DNA of 64,000 bases. Origin: Paragonimus skrjabini miyazakii. Taxonomy: Eukaryota > Platyhelminthes > Trematoda > Plagiorchiida > Troglotrematidae. Of this stretch, positions 23,917-34,121 are shown one piece after another. Under the pieces are notes generated by a model. The model did not search any database, was not told the origin of the DNA, and saw only the letters and a list, made by a program, of their open reading frames with translations. The first letter of the stretch is position 1; every line of letters starts with the position of its first letter. The stretch is taken from NCBI GenBank assembly GCA_014338405.1, contig JTDE01000028.1:53986-117985 (forward strand), written 5' to 3'. The position numbers and the translations under genes were made by a program.

Positions 23917-24192
23917 TTATGACAAAAAACTCGTGAAATGTTGAATCAACAACTGACCAGGCTGACAAATCATTGGTTGCATATAATAAACTGTAGTACC
24001 GGATGATGTGGGTTGAACGTGGATGGTAAATAACGTAGAAAATCGTAACTGATCAACCAGAAATGACAATTTCTTTATGATAGGTTTCCAGTAAAACGCC
24101 ATACACAGGAAATTACCTTTCCAAACAAAGTCGCATGGCAGTCTACAACGATTCATATTTAATAAAGGCAGTTCAGAGTTATATTGATGCGA
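23917..24192 (-). CDS. Integrin alpha-like exon (calf-2 pattern)
   Basis: Minus-strand frame open for 91 codons after an acceptor-like TCTTTTACGAG. It reads NRCRLPCDFVWKGNFLC, then WKPIIKKLSFLVDQLRFSTL, then PTSSGTTVYYMQP. In integrin alpha chains the calf-2 domain has a Cys triplet followed by a G-L-x-x-G-K-like turn, a strand ending in TxTF, then SSAxF-V-xxP. The order and spacing here are similar, from memory and not by alignment. A GTCAGT donor in phase 1 lies at 23957; the stop is at 23917. No transmembrane or GFFKR exon was found downstream. Confidence 0.4.
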   Translation of the reverse strand, partial: SHQYNSELPLLNMNRCRLPCDFVWKGNFLCMAFYWKPIIKKLSFLVDQLRFSTLFTIHVQPTSSGTTVYYMQPMICQPGQLLIQHFTSFLS

Positions 24193-24484
24193 CTCGTAAA
24201 AGATTAGTGCATATTATTGAATAGCATGAATTTATGACACGTATTGCGGGAAACCTTTCATAGATTAATTAAATTTTTCAACTTTTCTCGATGTGTCATT
24301 CGACGACACCAGAAAACAGAATGAAGCACTGTCACGAGGAGTGAACTTCAGGATCTAACAGACAAATATGAACAAAGTTTTGCTAGACGCGGCATTTGTA
24401 TGACAAGTTTTTTTTAACGCTTACGTCTACTGACAATCAGCTGTGACTGAAAATTGTCTTTGTTATTATTGTCCAGCTTCACGT

Positions 24485-26100
24485 TTATACAATGGCCCAA
24501 CATCGATCATTGCGGAGTAAAGAGTACATTAAGTTTCTGAAAGAGTTACAAAATCGAAACGACAATTATTCTCAGACCGGATGAAACTTTAAGACGGTTG
24601 TCATGGGTAAAAGTGATTATAGTGAGAAAATGAGTATTGTACTTGCAGATCACATAAAGTTCCAACCGGATCTCAGTGTGGACACCAGTCATCCGGTGTA
24701 GAAACCCGTCGGCTCTAGCACACCACAGCTATACGGCTAGCCTAAAATTTACAAATCAGTGCTCTCAAGTGCCCTATGTTGTTGATTTCTAAGTCTCCTT
24801 GCCATATACTAGCCAAGTGGCTAAATGAACTGTTACGGCCCGTCAAAAATGTACTGCATCTAACCTCTGCAAAAGTTACATTCCAACTAAATGCTGTGAC
24901 GGAAGGACTCAGTCTCAGCAATAAATATGTATGCTCCTAGGTTGTACAGTCATTTGTTACAAGCGTTCCTCCAAAAGAGACGATGGATATTATCTGTGAT
25001 TTCATTGTATATCACAATATATTTTTACCCATATTGGTGGACAACTTGAAGTATTTAATTTTACTTTGTTTGCACTCACAACATAAGATGCTATTTTCAA
25101 GACAGAGCTTATTGGCAAGTCTATGGTATTGCCATGAGTTCATCACTGCGGCCAATTCTGGCAGATTTCTCCATGATTATGGTAGGGCAAAACGGTGTGA
25201 ATTTTTGAAACACCACTGATCTTCATAAAAGATATGTAGATTATATCTTACTGATCGTCTCTGAACCTGACCAGATCACTCTGGCTAAGAAAATTTTCAC
25301 TAGTTCATATAAAAACCTAAGCGTGTCCTGTGAGATGGAATGGAACAATTCACTAGCGTTCCTTGATGTACTACTCGTGCGTCTTCCGCATGGTTCACCT
25401 AGACGTTCTGTCTATCACAACGTAGGCTGGGCGATATTTATATTTTTCAAGCTTTCGGTCCATGCTACGCAAGAACACTGTGGGAGAATGGTTGTCCGTT
25501 GAATTTTATCAAATAAAATGTCGAAAGACTTTCCCCATCACTGGAAGCGCAAGCAGCATTAAACTAGCTCACATTTATTAAACTGCCATACAGAGGTAAT
25601 GTGCTGTTCAAGTAGACCTGGCGAAAGCTGAATGTGACAATCAAACGGACGCACTATTTTGCTGGCTCGCGATTACTAGCTACCCCAAAACCGATACCAC
25701 TGCCTTTCACGAAGATGGTCCAAACAATTCTGGACAGTTCTCACTGTAATAATCGAGTCAAATATAGCTGAGGTGCCAGCTGCGTAGGAAGAACTGACAG
25801 GAATCTAACCATTCGAATGATCGATCACATCTATGAATGGTTAGTTGGATAATTGTCCCGGCAGCAAATTAAAACGTTGGCCTGCTACCGATTGCCTGCA
25901 TTATCGATCGTTTATCATTTACTCGAAAACGAGTGTGTTATAGATTTATCTAACTGCTTTGAAGTCTTATTTTGTAAACAAAATTTACATCTGTTGAAGA
26001 CGGTCGAAGCTGTACTAACCATGCGTCTAAACTCCAGCATATGTACTGGAAAGCAGCTGACTTACCGTTCAATCTCCATTGGTTTTTATTGATTTTGATC
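24485..26100 (+). mobile_element. Penelope-like element, copy 3 (very decayed)
   Basis: A third, distinct PLE. Recognisable pieces in different frames are: SFVTSVPPKETMDIICDF (motif A, near 24950-25005); RYVDYILLIVSEPDQ (catalytic box mutated from YVDD, near 25225); NSLAFLDVLLVRLPHGS near 25350; ASCVGRTDRNLTIRMIDHI near 25768-25830 (GIY-YIG endonuclease); and ENECVIDLSNCFEVLF with MRLNSSICTGKQLTYR (C-terminus, 25925-26070). Stops and frameshifts are frequent, so it is older than copies 1 and 2. It lies between two integrin-like exons on the other strand, i.e. in a putative intron. Confidence 0.8.
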
Positions 26101-26850
26101 AGATGATTTGGTAGTTCGTTCATGTTTGTTTTCCTGATTTATTCTTTATGTTGTACATTACAAACTGCAGGTTAGCGGTTATTAAGAACGCAAGGAATAA
26201 TATCGTCCCAGAGTTTTTATCTTCGGATTTGCGTTCTTAAATGAATCATTGTTTTAGTTGCCCCATGTCAGAAAGATAATTGGTCTAATCGTCATGGCCG
26301 ATTCGTATGGATGGGGATTCATTTTTAGGAAGATAAATTTACCGGGAAACATTTAATAACCAGCTACTGGCACCGCTGAGCTGTTCGTTGAAGCAATTCG
26401 ACAAAAGAACCCCCTTTGAGGCAAACTGTGGAATATAAGCGTTAATGATAAGGTGATTCATTTGCATTATGGTATTTTTATGTTACTAGTGAGTTCCAGT
26501 TGGTCATACGGTTTCGTGCGGTCGGTGGAACAACGAAATCCAACTTTTAGACAGGCAGCCGATTTGTACCTTCGCAGAATATGCAAAATATATTAAATTT
26601 CTTGCAATTTTACAGTTTTGTAATAAAATCCCACTGTTCTTCTAAACGTGTGTCGGTCCGAAAGAATCAAAGTTTCAGTTGTTCTCATACGTGAAGTTTT
26701 CATTCATCTGGGCACCAGAAATCGCAAACCCTTCTTCATCTAAATTGCATTTTCCTTATTACAAAATTTTTTCACTTTTCACCACTGCTCTTGCAGTGTT
26801 CGAATCAAATATGATTTTTACTAAAAAATGATTGAAGAGACTAATTATCT

Positions 26851-27145
26851 TTATAAGAACCGTGCGTAAAATTTAAACGGTTGTGAACTTAAAAAACATT
26901 GTAAGATATCCGCACCAAATTTTGCACGAATGGAATCAAACAGTTTCGGTGTCGTGTTCAACATGTTATTGATAAATGGATCGAGAATAACACTGTCTGC
27001 GGTGTGGCGTGGATGGATAAACAACACCAGACACAAACGAATCTTATCTTCATCAGTCTTACCCCCACCTAATTGGCAAATAATTCGACCGATCAGTTCA
27101 GGTGCAGCGCAGGTTGACCTAATCACGGCAAATCCCACGTGACCT
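26851..27145 (-). CDS. Integrin alpha-like exon (calf-1 pattern)
   Basis: Minus-strand frame of about 97 codons: VGFAVIRSTCAAPELIGR, IICQLGGGKTDEDKIRL, then LVLFIHPRHTADSVILD and NTTPKLFDSI. In integrin alpha calf-1 a Cys about 12 residues before C-x-L-G, a long strand ending F-x-V/I-H, and a later L-F-D are usual. The match is by memory of the family. An acceptor-like AACAG lies at 27146-27150. An internal GGG|GTAAGA could end the exon early at about 27065. The plus strand is open too, so support is moderate. Confidence 0.4.
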
Positions 27146-27182
27146 CTGTTCCTTTGTTAGCGTGATTTCGATTACAACACTC

Positions 27183-27240
27183 CGGAGGAAGGCCACCCGA
27201 GGTGGTTGAAACGTAGAGTATTATAACTCTCTAGAAGAGC
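27183..27240 (+). ncRNA. Hammerhead-like relic (PLE terminal-repeat type)
   Basis: CGGAGGA (27183-27189, one change from CTGAGGA), then a 7-bp stem (GGCCACC with GGTGGTT, loop CGA), then GAAAC (27208-27212), then an AGAGT/ACTCT stem. This is the layout of hammerheads in PLE repeats. No PLE coding part is adjacent; copy 3 ends about 1 kb away. Confidence 0.4.
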
Positions 27241-27759
27241 TTTACCAAATAAATCTATTTGGTTACAATGAAGACCAACATTTCGCTCCGCTATTTGGAT
27301 TAACGCTCAGACAGTGCAAGTTAGGTGATGTACAAATACATTAAGCAGAAATGCCACAAATATAGATATTTTTGAGTAACTAAGCCACTGCTAGCACTTA
27401 TCTAGCAAATGAGCCTAGATACCTATTTCAAGCTGCTTTTTTTCCTGAACCACAGACAGTTATTTATTGAGCATTGAAGTCATTTCGTTGCTGCAAGGTC
27501 CTTATATTATTAATAATTTTGATTGGAGTATCAATGATTTTAAGCGTAAACTGGGCGTAAATAAAATATGCATTTACAAAACAACTATGTCAACATGAAA
27601 TTTAGATGTCTTGGAATAAATAACTTCCAGTTTTCTTTCTGAATTTTTAACACAGTTGTTTCATTAACGTTCGTAAATTTGCACCTATTCAGGACTGGAC
27701 ACAACGCAAAATCCACAGTGACCTTTAAAATCAAGGACTCCACGTTTAAATAAGACAAC

Positions 27760-27955
27760 CTTGTGCGAGGACTGTATCGTTAACTGAACTGTCACGTTTA
27801 AATGTTCTATCGCAACCACGGAAAATGGATAACTGATCATTAGTTTTGATATTACGATTGGAAACACCACGTAGGTACAATCAACTCCGCTCAATATAAC
27901 ACAATCATAAGATTGTACAGTCATATTGGGGACCCAGCCAGTTGTGTTCTTAGGA
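27760..27955 (-). CDS. Integrin alpha-like exon (start of calf-1)
   Basis: A strong minus-strand acceptor (GTACTTTTATGTACAG) opens one base plus 65 codons to AAG|GTTGTC. The peptide is NTTGWVPNMTVQSYDC, VILSGVDCTYVVFPIVI, then SVVAIEHLNVTVQLTI. In integrin alpha chains the thigh/calf-1 join has a disulphide pair a few residues apart followed by a beta-rich stretch ending in an L-x-V-x-V strand. The frame is open for 93 codons in all. Ends in phase 0, which does not fit the most likely start of the next exon, so the exon edge or an extra exon remains to be found. Confidence 0.4.
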
Positions 27956-28392
27956 CTGTACATAAAAGTACGAATTTTGATGCAGGGTAATGTTATTTTT
28001 TTCCTGTTAGTTACTTGGTATCATCAGTGTGAATCATTCTCTGTTGGTCATTTAACAACATACAATGAGTTGTAGTTATAAATACCAGATTAAGAAAGGT
28101 GCTGAAACTAAGCCCCAGGAGACGGTATGAAACAGTGTTTTAAATCCCAAGACAGCGCTCTACCGCGAGTCTCAGGGCCAGTATTATATCATTGCTCATC
28201 GTTATGATAAAGGGGGCCACGTGTAGATTTTTAAGCAGTTTGAAGTTCTGTTGGTTGGCTGTCGTCATGTTACAGGCACCAAAACCTGTTAACAGTTACT
28301 TGTGACGTGTGACTGTAATTATTGCTCACCAACAATACCAACCTCTACATATATTGCTTCCTTTATGAACCTTGGCCTGCTTGTCATGTTAG

Positions 28393-28417
28393 TCACATGC
28401 TAACGATTGATGGAAAG
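28393..28417 (+). CDS. 25-nt micro-exon of a nested plus gene
   Basis: A strong acceptor (GGCCTGCTTGTCATGTTAG) and donor AAG|GTTAAG enclose 25 nt: one base plus HMLTIDGK. It ends in phase 0 and joins in frame to the exon at 28685 (giving IDGKPDRLPS). The ATG inside could be the start codon. Flukes are known to use very short exons. Weak alone, better in context. Confidence 0.35.
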
Positions 28418-28684
28418 GTTAAGTCGCATTGTGCACAGTATTACCTGATTACTCTATTCATTCAAATCAGAGGGGATCAAGGTTTTGTAATTGAAAACGG
28501 TTGAGAGTAAGCCCATTATTCGTGAATGAAAATCCATCAGTTAATACGCGACAAGTTACAGAACAGGACTGAGCAGATTCCTGCGTATACTATCGATTAG
28601 TCCCCAGATAATGTCAATTCTTTTATTATACTTAGCCGGTACTTGTATTCTGTTGACTGTCTTGTTCCCGTTTCGCAATTCCAG

Positions 28685-28812
28685 CCTGACAGGCTACCAT
28701 CTTTTGAAGGAACAGATGATGAACTTACTCTGGAGGGAAGCAGTACAACTGAATTTTTTGTGGTTTTGCCTGACGCTGTGCAAGTTCTGCATAGGAAAAC
28801 TTTCCTTAAACA
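28685..28812 (+). CDS. Exon 2 of nested plus gene, unknown product
   Basis: A strong acceptor (CCCGTTTCGCAATTCCAG) and consensus donor CA|GTGAGT flank 42 codons plus two bases. The peptide is PDRLPSFEGTDDELTLEG, then STTEFFVVLPDAVQVLH, then RKTFLK. It is acidic then beta-like and looks soluble. The phase (2) fits the following exon. The opposite strand is also open but reads as a Lys/Phe-rich shadow. Product not recognised. Confidence 0.5.
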
Positions 28813-28934
28813 GTGAGTGAGAACTGCCAGAGAAAGGCCAATGAAACAGATTTAAGCCAAACGACGTTTTTCTTTGAAAGTGTCTCAAATCTTTCTGGAT
28901 TTTCAAATTGTTCCGTTGTTTCAATTTCATGCAG

Positions 28935-28987
28935 GAGGCTAAAATTGTCGTTTGTCAAAAACGGCAATTACTCAACGTCATCCTCAG
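28935..28987 (+). CDS. Exon 3 of nested plus gene
   Basis: A very good acceptor (GTTTCAATTTCATGCAG) and donor CAG|GTAATT enclose 53 nt. In the phase set by the previous exon it reads RLKLSFVKNGNYSTSSS, and ends in phase 1. The intron before it is 122 nt. Confidence 0.5.
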
Positions 28988-29149
28988 GTAATTTATTATC
29001 CAGTATTTGATAGGTGAGTGAATCCAATAACTTTCAACCCTGAATGTGGAAAATATTTTCAATGAAGCAACTCAGAAGTAATGATTGGTGAAAGAGGATA
29101 TAGGATTCGGATATTGTTTTACGGCCATCATTATTTGTTCAATTATCAG

Positions 29150-29181
29150 AAGCTTTCGAGACAAAACGCGTAGCCAAATAA
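29150..29181 (+). CDS. Terminal exon of nested plus gene
   Basis: The acceptor ATTTGTTCAATTATCAG opens in the required phase: two bases completing Glu, then AFETKRVAK and TAA. An AATAAA (29177-29182) overlaps the stop. An alternative frame stays open to a CAG|GTCACA site but would need another phase. Confidence 0.4.
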
Positions 29182-29182
29182 A
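29177..29182 (+). terminator. AATAAA overlapping the stop codon
   Basis: Same layout as at 7860-7865: the polyadenylation hexamer overlaps the TAA stop of the candidate terminal exon. Confidence 0.35.
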
Positions 29183-29821
29183 TTTTCCTGAGTTTGTTGA
29201 TTCCATTACATTAACAGGTCACATAATTGAGCCAAAAGCACAAATAATCAACGATACTATATGTTACTTGAAAATGAACACATATAAAGGTTCAAAACTA
29301 TCTTTCCGGTACAGATTTTTCATGAGTAAGAAAATAATCTCAACCGATCAAATATGATCTATCTGGGTGCGAAACAAACAGTAAAGCAACTTCAAATGAT
29401 AAAGATTGGCACAAAAGATATACCCTAACAAAGGCTAGTCTTATTACCCAACGGAAATATTTTAACAAATGATTTTCGCATAAGACATGTGACAACTGCG
29501 TAATTATCATGGACCGAATGATGATTATATGATAATATCTGTAGTATGTTCAGACTGGAAGACTGAAAAAAAAATTTGTAAGCGTTGCATCATCTATACT
29601 TCGTGGTCACGAAACATTGTGATTACATAAGTGTTGGGATATTGTCAAACTGTACAAGTCTAGGTAGACACTAGCTAATTAGCACCAATTCAAATTCACT
29701 ATATCTGAATCGGGAAAGCACTATTATAAGTACTGTGGTTTGCCCGTTCATGGTAGCTTTAGAAAGTACAATACGAAGATAAATATAATATTTTTACGAA
29801 TGTCCCTCACAGTTCATTGGT

Positions 29822-30010
29822 TTAAAGAAGTTCCAAGATTCGATCTACTGTGGTCTGTTCCTGTCTGTCTTTCAGGTGAGTGGCAGTTCGATTGGATTGC
29901 ATTAGCTGTGACATCAGCTTTGCCAATGAATTCAGGTGCATAGGTGCTGATAGTCTAGATTGAAAATGACCGTCTGTTGTTCGTGTTGAATTCCGTGCAT
30001 CCGAATTCAC
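29822..30010 (-). CDS. Possible exon in the integrin-like series
   Basis: After the acceptor CAGTTGACAG the minus strand is open for 62 codons: VNSDARNSTRTTDGHFQ, then LNSLAKLMSQLMQSNRTATH. It starts in phase 0, as the exon ending at 30153 requires. No good donor was found. A strong plus-strand acceptor (CTGTCTGTCTTTCAG, ending 29877) lies in the same segment, so strand is uncertain. Confidence 0.25.
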   Translation of the reverse strand: MNSDARNSTRTTDGHFQSRLSAPMHLNSLAKLMSQLMQSNRTATHLKDRQEQTTVDRILELL

Positions 30011-30152
30011 CTGTCAACTGGAGTGCTCTGTTTTACAGAAGTTATCTTGATAAATTCAAAGTTATCTAACTTGTTGAGAAAAACTACCAACCATTCTGTT
30101 AGCTAATTCCGGGACAAATAATCTTTTGCGCAGGAGTGATGGCTATACTTAC

Positions 30153-30274
30153 TTTCATTGACACTACCGCTTTCGCTGAATCATGTTCATTTTGTTGTTG
30201 AGCCCAAGATACCGTTTTTGGAGGCCAGGCACATGCTGTAACTATGTCGCTGGAAACGGTAGCGTGTTCTCCAG
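30153..30274 (-). CDS. Exon in the integrin-like series (thigh region)
   Basis: Strong minus-strand signals: acceptor CTTTGTTTTTTCTTGTAAAG and donor AAA|GTAAGT. The exon holds two bases plus 40 codons: GEHATVSSDIVTACAWPPK, then AQQQNEHDSAKAVVSMK. It runs from phase 1 to phase 0. By position it should lie in the second half of the thigh domain. The sequence itself does not prove that. Confidence 0.45.
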
Positions 30275-30359
30275 CTTTACAAGAAAAAACAAAGAGCATC
30301 GCCTACGTAGAGAGTTTTAATTACCTCAAAACAACCTTGCAGTTAGTAAATAAGATAAC

Positions 30360-30432
30360 CGAGTTTGGTTCGACGAAGTTGTTGCATTGTGTTCTCCTGT
30401 GGAGTGCCGACTCCGTAAAATTCTTCATGAAA
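30360..30432 (-). CDS. Exon in the integrin-like series, frame uncertain
   Basis: The acceptor AAACTTTCCTGTTTCGTAAATGCAG is strong. In phase 0 (as left by the exon ending at 30806) it reads FHEEFYGVGTPQENTMQQL and can leave through CTCG|GTTATC in phase 1, which fits the next exon. An alternative frame (NFTESALHRRTQCNNF) runs to AAG|GTTGTT at 30336 but fits neither neighbour. Confidence 0.35.
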
Positions 30433-30805
30433 CTGCATTTACGAAACAGGAAAGTTTTTTCCTTTCACATATCGCTATTGTACTTCATAAAGGATTTTCT
30501 GGGATTGTATTGTCTGTTTTCAGAGGGCTTCGTCTTAAATAACTTTCATTAAACATTATTGCAGATGTAATTCTAACTTCAAAATAGAAATCCTCACAAT
30601 ATGGTCAAAATTGTTCAGTGTTTTTTAGTTTCAGCTCATAATGATTTAGTTCTTTTTAGGGAAACGTGATCACATTTTTCGTGGTTTTTCTGTGTGATAT
30701 GCAGTTTGAAGTTGTGATGTTCATTAGGGTACTTCCATCAATGAACTCCAAAAAATAAATTTTATCTGACATTTTATATTTAGTTAATCACTTTGGCATT
30801 CTTAC

Positions 30806-30988
30806 TTTGACTGAAAAAGCAGGTTGATTTCCTTCATGTTTAGTCTTATTGGCAGTGTGATCTGATCGGAATTTAGAGTTGATCTCAAATCCTGATGTAT
30901 ACGGAAAGAGATTTTGCGGCACAACTCCATAGACATTGAGTACAACCTTAATGTTGCATTCAAACACTTCACGGTTTACTTGGTCCAC
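30806..30988 (-). CDS. Integrin alpha-like exon (thigh pattern)
   Basis: Acceptor TTTCTGCATGCGAATAG and donor AAA|GTAAGA enclose exactly 61 codons. It contains CNIKVVLNVYGVVPQNL followed by a strand SGFEINSKF. Vertebrate integrin alpha thigh domains have N-[IV]-[KR]-x-x-L-x(3)-G-x-V-x-P-x-x-L followed by a strand of alternating hydrophobics. This is one of the two clearest matches of the series. A GTAAGT-ended plus-strand frame overlaps partly but is shorter. Confidence 0.5.
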
Positions 30989-31491
30989 CTATTCGCATGC
31001 AGAAAGATCTTGTTGAAGAATGTAAGTGTAACATTTAGTCAATTTATGTGCTTACAACTGTCATCTGACGAACTTGGCCATTTTCTATTGAGACTATACA
31101 CTGTCGTAACATTATTTATCAGGTAGTTGGGAGCAGTACCTTGGGGTACAGAAAATGACGTCGAATTATCACAGATATGATCTGGAGGGCGATACAAGCT
31201 CGCTAACCTCGGAATCAGTTACACTTTCATTTACGCTAGAGTGACTATTGCCGTGACAATTGCGGTTATTTTTACAGTAGCTAAAAATGTTGGGGGATTT
31301 AAATCCAGAAATATACATTTCCATTCACTTAGTTTCTTCATTTCTTCGGTTACGAAATACAATTCAATTTTTAAAATTTAAAGACCGAACAAGGGATATG
31401 TTTAACTTTCAACCCCACACATCAACGTGTGCGCTTTTTCAGTGTCCGTGATGCGTGACTCGGTCGTTCTACAACTGCTCGTAATATTTAC

Positions 31492-31640
31492 ATTGGTCAT
31501 TAACATCAGGCTGTGGGCGCACACGCCGCTGCTTTCTGATTGGCTGACTGATGAAAACGACACGTTCATCAAGTGTATTCAACGAACTTGTTCGGTTGAA
31601 GACAAACATAATTGAGTTGACCTGAACGTTTGGATTTTCG
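31492..31640 (-). CDS. Integrin alpha-like exon (start of thigh domain)
   Basis: The acceptor GTGATATCCTCAG opens one base plus 49 codons plus one base to T|GTAAAT. It begins ENPNVQVNSIMFVFNRTSSL, resembling the RP-V-x-V-N-A-x-L-x-V thigh start, and ends in a basic/Pro stretch (RKQRRVRPQPDV). It lies directly upstream (minus sense) of the exon with the thigh C-N-I-K pattern. Its end phase (1) does not fit that exon's start (0), so one edge is wrong or a small exon is missing. Confidence 0.45.
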
Positions 31641-32957
31641 CTGAGGATATCACCACTTGTTAACAAGTTAGTAATTGCAATTCATTTATTGTAAGTCTGT
31701 GGAATTTTTAGTGCAATTACAATCAACTTGTGTCATAAAAAGTTCATAAAACGTTGTGTACGCTGAATGTACTTAAGTAGCTGTTTAACTATTTATGTAT
31801 TAACATTGTAAGGAAAACGAGTTTACGATTGAACGCAAGTCATACCCATAAAGGGATGTTTCATTTATTTGACAAGAATAAAGGTTTTGTTATCCTAAAG
31901 TTCTAGAAAGAGATTTCATTTTGTATAAACTAAGCTGAACTCTTGCTCCTGGGTTTAACAGGGGCTGCGGATTTTAAGAGTTTCAGCATTCATTAGATGT
32001 TGATCATTCGAACTCAAAATTTCGAAGTGAAACTGCGCAAATAAGTAGAATAGAGGGGAATAAGCATTTTCAAACTGAGGCTCTAACAAGCAATTGTATT
32101 CAGTGGAGAGAAAATTGCGCGGTTTTCAATGGTTGGATGTAATGTTGAATTTGCCTAATTTCACCGTATTCAAGCAACTCGCCATATCAGGCTCTTATAG
32201 ATCCGGTTATAAATTATCTGTCATTCAAACAAACCATTCAAATTAGTTGGATTTAATTCAACGGACTGTAAATATATTAGCATCTTCCTTAGAATTTGCC
32301 TCCTCGGGTTGAAAAAGTTATATCCAATTACTAGGTGTTATCAATTATTTTGTAAACTTTCTACAAATATTGAGCGCTTCTACTACGATGAACCACAATA
32401 TGACATATAATTTGATTTACAGACATTTAAATAATTACCACAGTTTGATGAGTCGATCGACGATAGTTGAAAGTTTATCTCGTTGCAGTACGGTTTACGT
32501 ATTATCAATACAGTTTTGATTTTAGTCATCACATTTGAGTTAGTTAGTGTTACAAATTGTTTGTAAGTTTGTCTCTTTTGATAAATATATTTCTTACTAC
32601 TCCGCTGTTCATCATTTTCATTGTAATGATATGCTTCATAATTGTATCACAAATGTAAAGCTGATTGGACTCAACAGTATTCTTTGAGAGGTAATACTAA
32701 AAAATGCACTCCACGAGATTACTTACTAAACCTCACATATTAATTGACCAAAACTTTATTTCCTCCCGCCGTTATTTGCTAATTGTGAGTACCCGAAGGT
32801 GTCAGCCGATGCAATACTTTACGGATCCAGCACTTACTGATTCCAAAGTGGGGGTTTCTTTTCATAAGGAAACAGCTTGTTTAGAGGATAGTAGTAGTGA
32901 TGTCATGAAAATATCTAAGAACGGTTGTCTGAAAGTTATCCTAAAATGTCCTTGAAG

Positions 32958-33076
32958 ACATTCCAAATAGAACTGACACGTTTACATTAATAACTGCGGA
33001 AGGTGTTTATCGAGTATACCCATCTATGCCATTTATGGTTTACCACAAACAACTTGCTAATTCAATCAACGTCCCG
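32958..33076 (+). CDS. Plus-strand exon candidate (possible Cache-like strand)
   Basis: Two bases plus 39 codons end at CCG|GTGAGT in phase 0. It reads IPNRTDTFTLITAEGVYR then VYPSMPFMVYHKQLANS. The EGVYRVYPSMPF part is reminiscent of the G-x-x-R-x-Y-P motif before the Cache domain in alpha2/delta calcium channel subunits, but this is one short motif and not proof. The acceptor (TGTCCTTGAAG) is weak. It lies between minus-strand exons, so it would be nested. Confidence 0.35.
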
Positions 33077-33630
33077 GTGAGTTTTAGTGTAAGATTGATT
33101 GAGTAAACCAGAAAAACTCACCATGTATTACAATCATGATTTTACTGTTAGGCATGATATATGCTTCAACTAACATTGTAAAGTAATGTTGTCATAAGCC
33201 GTCACGGTGCAAAGCGAAAAGGAAAAAAATAGTGACAAAAATTAAAAAAATATTATATGGTTTATACAATTTTAAGCCATAAAACTAATCGGAAACATTC
33301 AGTTGTCAGACAAATGGGGTTGTTACTAGCGGAAATTTAGTACCAAAGGATACATATGCTCGACATCGTTTGATTAATGAAATCAAGTCTACTAGACGCC
33401 TTTATTTTAGGATGACTCAACGTATGCGTTTCTCATGTGCCGTACAATTAATTAACACGTGCATTACTGTAGTACTTCACAATAGTTCAGTGAGATTTTG
33501 CAGGCTTGTTGAAACGTAGTACATTTAACCAAATAGAAATCACATACAGAGGGATTGGAATATTTTTTACATCAACTTAAAAATTGTCGTGAGATGTTCA
33601 ATTTTTAAATATCTGGTAGTTTTCAACCAG

Positions 33631-33672
33631 ATAGGTCCTGATCACAAATTCGTGGTGTATCTGAGTGAACCT
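33631..33672 (+). CDS. Possible following exon of the 32958 candidate
   Basis: The acceptor GGTAGTTTTCAACCAG opens in phase 0, as the previous exon requires: IGPDHKFVVYLSEP, then a weak donor GTTAAA. The frame stays open to 33789 if the donor is not used. Low support. Confidence 0.25.
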
Positions 33673-33837
33673 GTTAAATGCAACACGTCTTGTATAATAT
33701 TTTTTGTGCTGAGGGATTTCATTTGTGTATTGATGGTTAATTCTGTGACTAATCGTAAACAATTGATAAATAATGTGGGTTTGCAAATTTGATGATTTAG
33801 ATTAAAACTAGTTGCAAAAATCGGGACTTCAAATGGA

Positions 33838-33915
33838 TTCAGACCAGCGATAGAAACTGTACGTCCAGACGCGAAGAGTGCTCTATCAGCCGAGCTATGA
33901 AGCCATGCCGGAAAA
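33838..33915 (-). mobile_element. tRNA-derived SINE family S2, minus copy
   Basis: On the minus strand: CCGGCATGGCTTCATAGCTC (with A box TAGCTCGGCTG), then a middle part, then TTTCTATCGCTGGTCTGAATC (B box decayed from GGTTCGAATCC). It is tRNA-like in length and order. It shares these blocks with 34122-34200 and 52826-52912. It is not a functional tRNA: no proper acceptor stem or anticodon loop. Confidence 0.6.
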
Positions 33916-34121
33916 TCGGAATTGTCATATTTGCGGTCACAGCTTTAGACTCGCATTTTGATTCACAATTTCCACGATGACCGCTGATGTTGATGGGTTT
34001 CAGCCCGAGCTGGTTGTGAAATACTGCTTCGGCAATAAGTCCCGTCAGTTATTCAGTAGATTCCGTAAGACAGTGTAGGTTAGGTAGGTAACTAAAGTCA
34101 AATGTGAAGTTTCGAGGTCTC

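Noticed and set aside
31427..31615. Plus-strand frame that looks like a small secreted peptide (MRDSVVLQLLVIFTLV...)
   Set aside because: It is the antisense of a better minus-strand exon (31640-31492) with acceptor, donor and integrin-like sequence. The plus acceptor is good but no partner exon exists.
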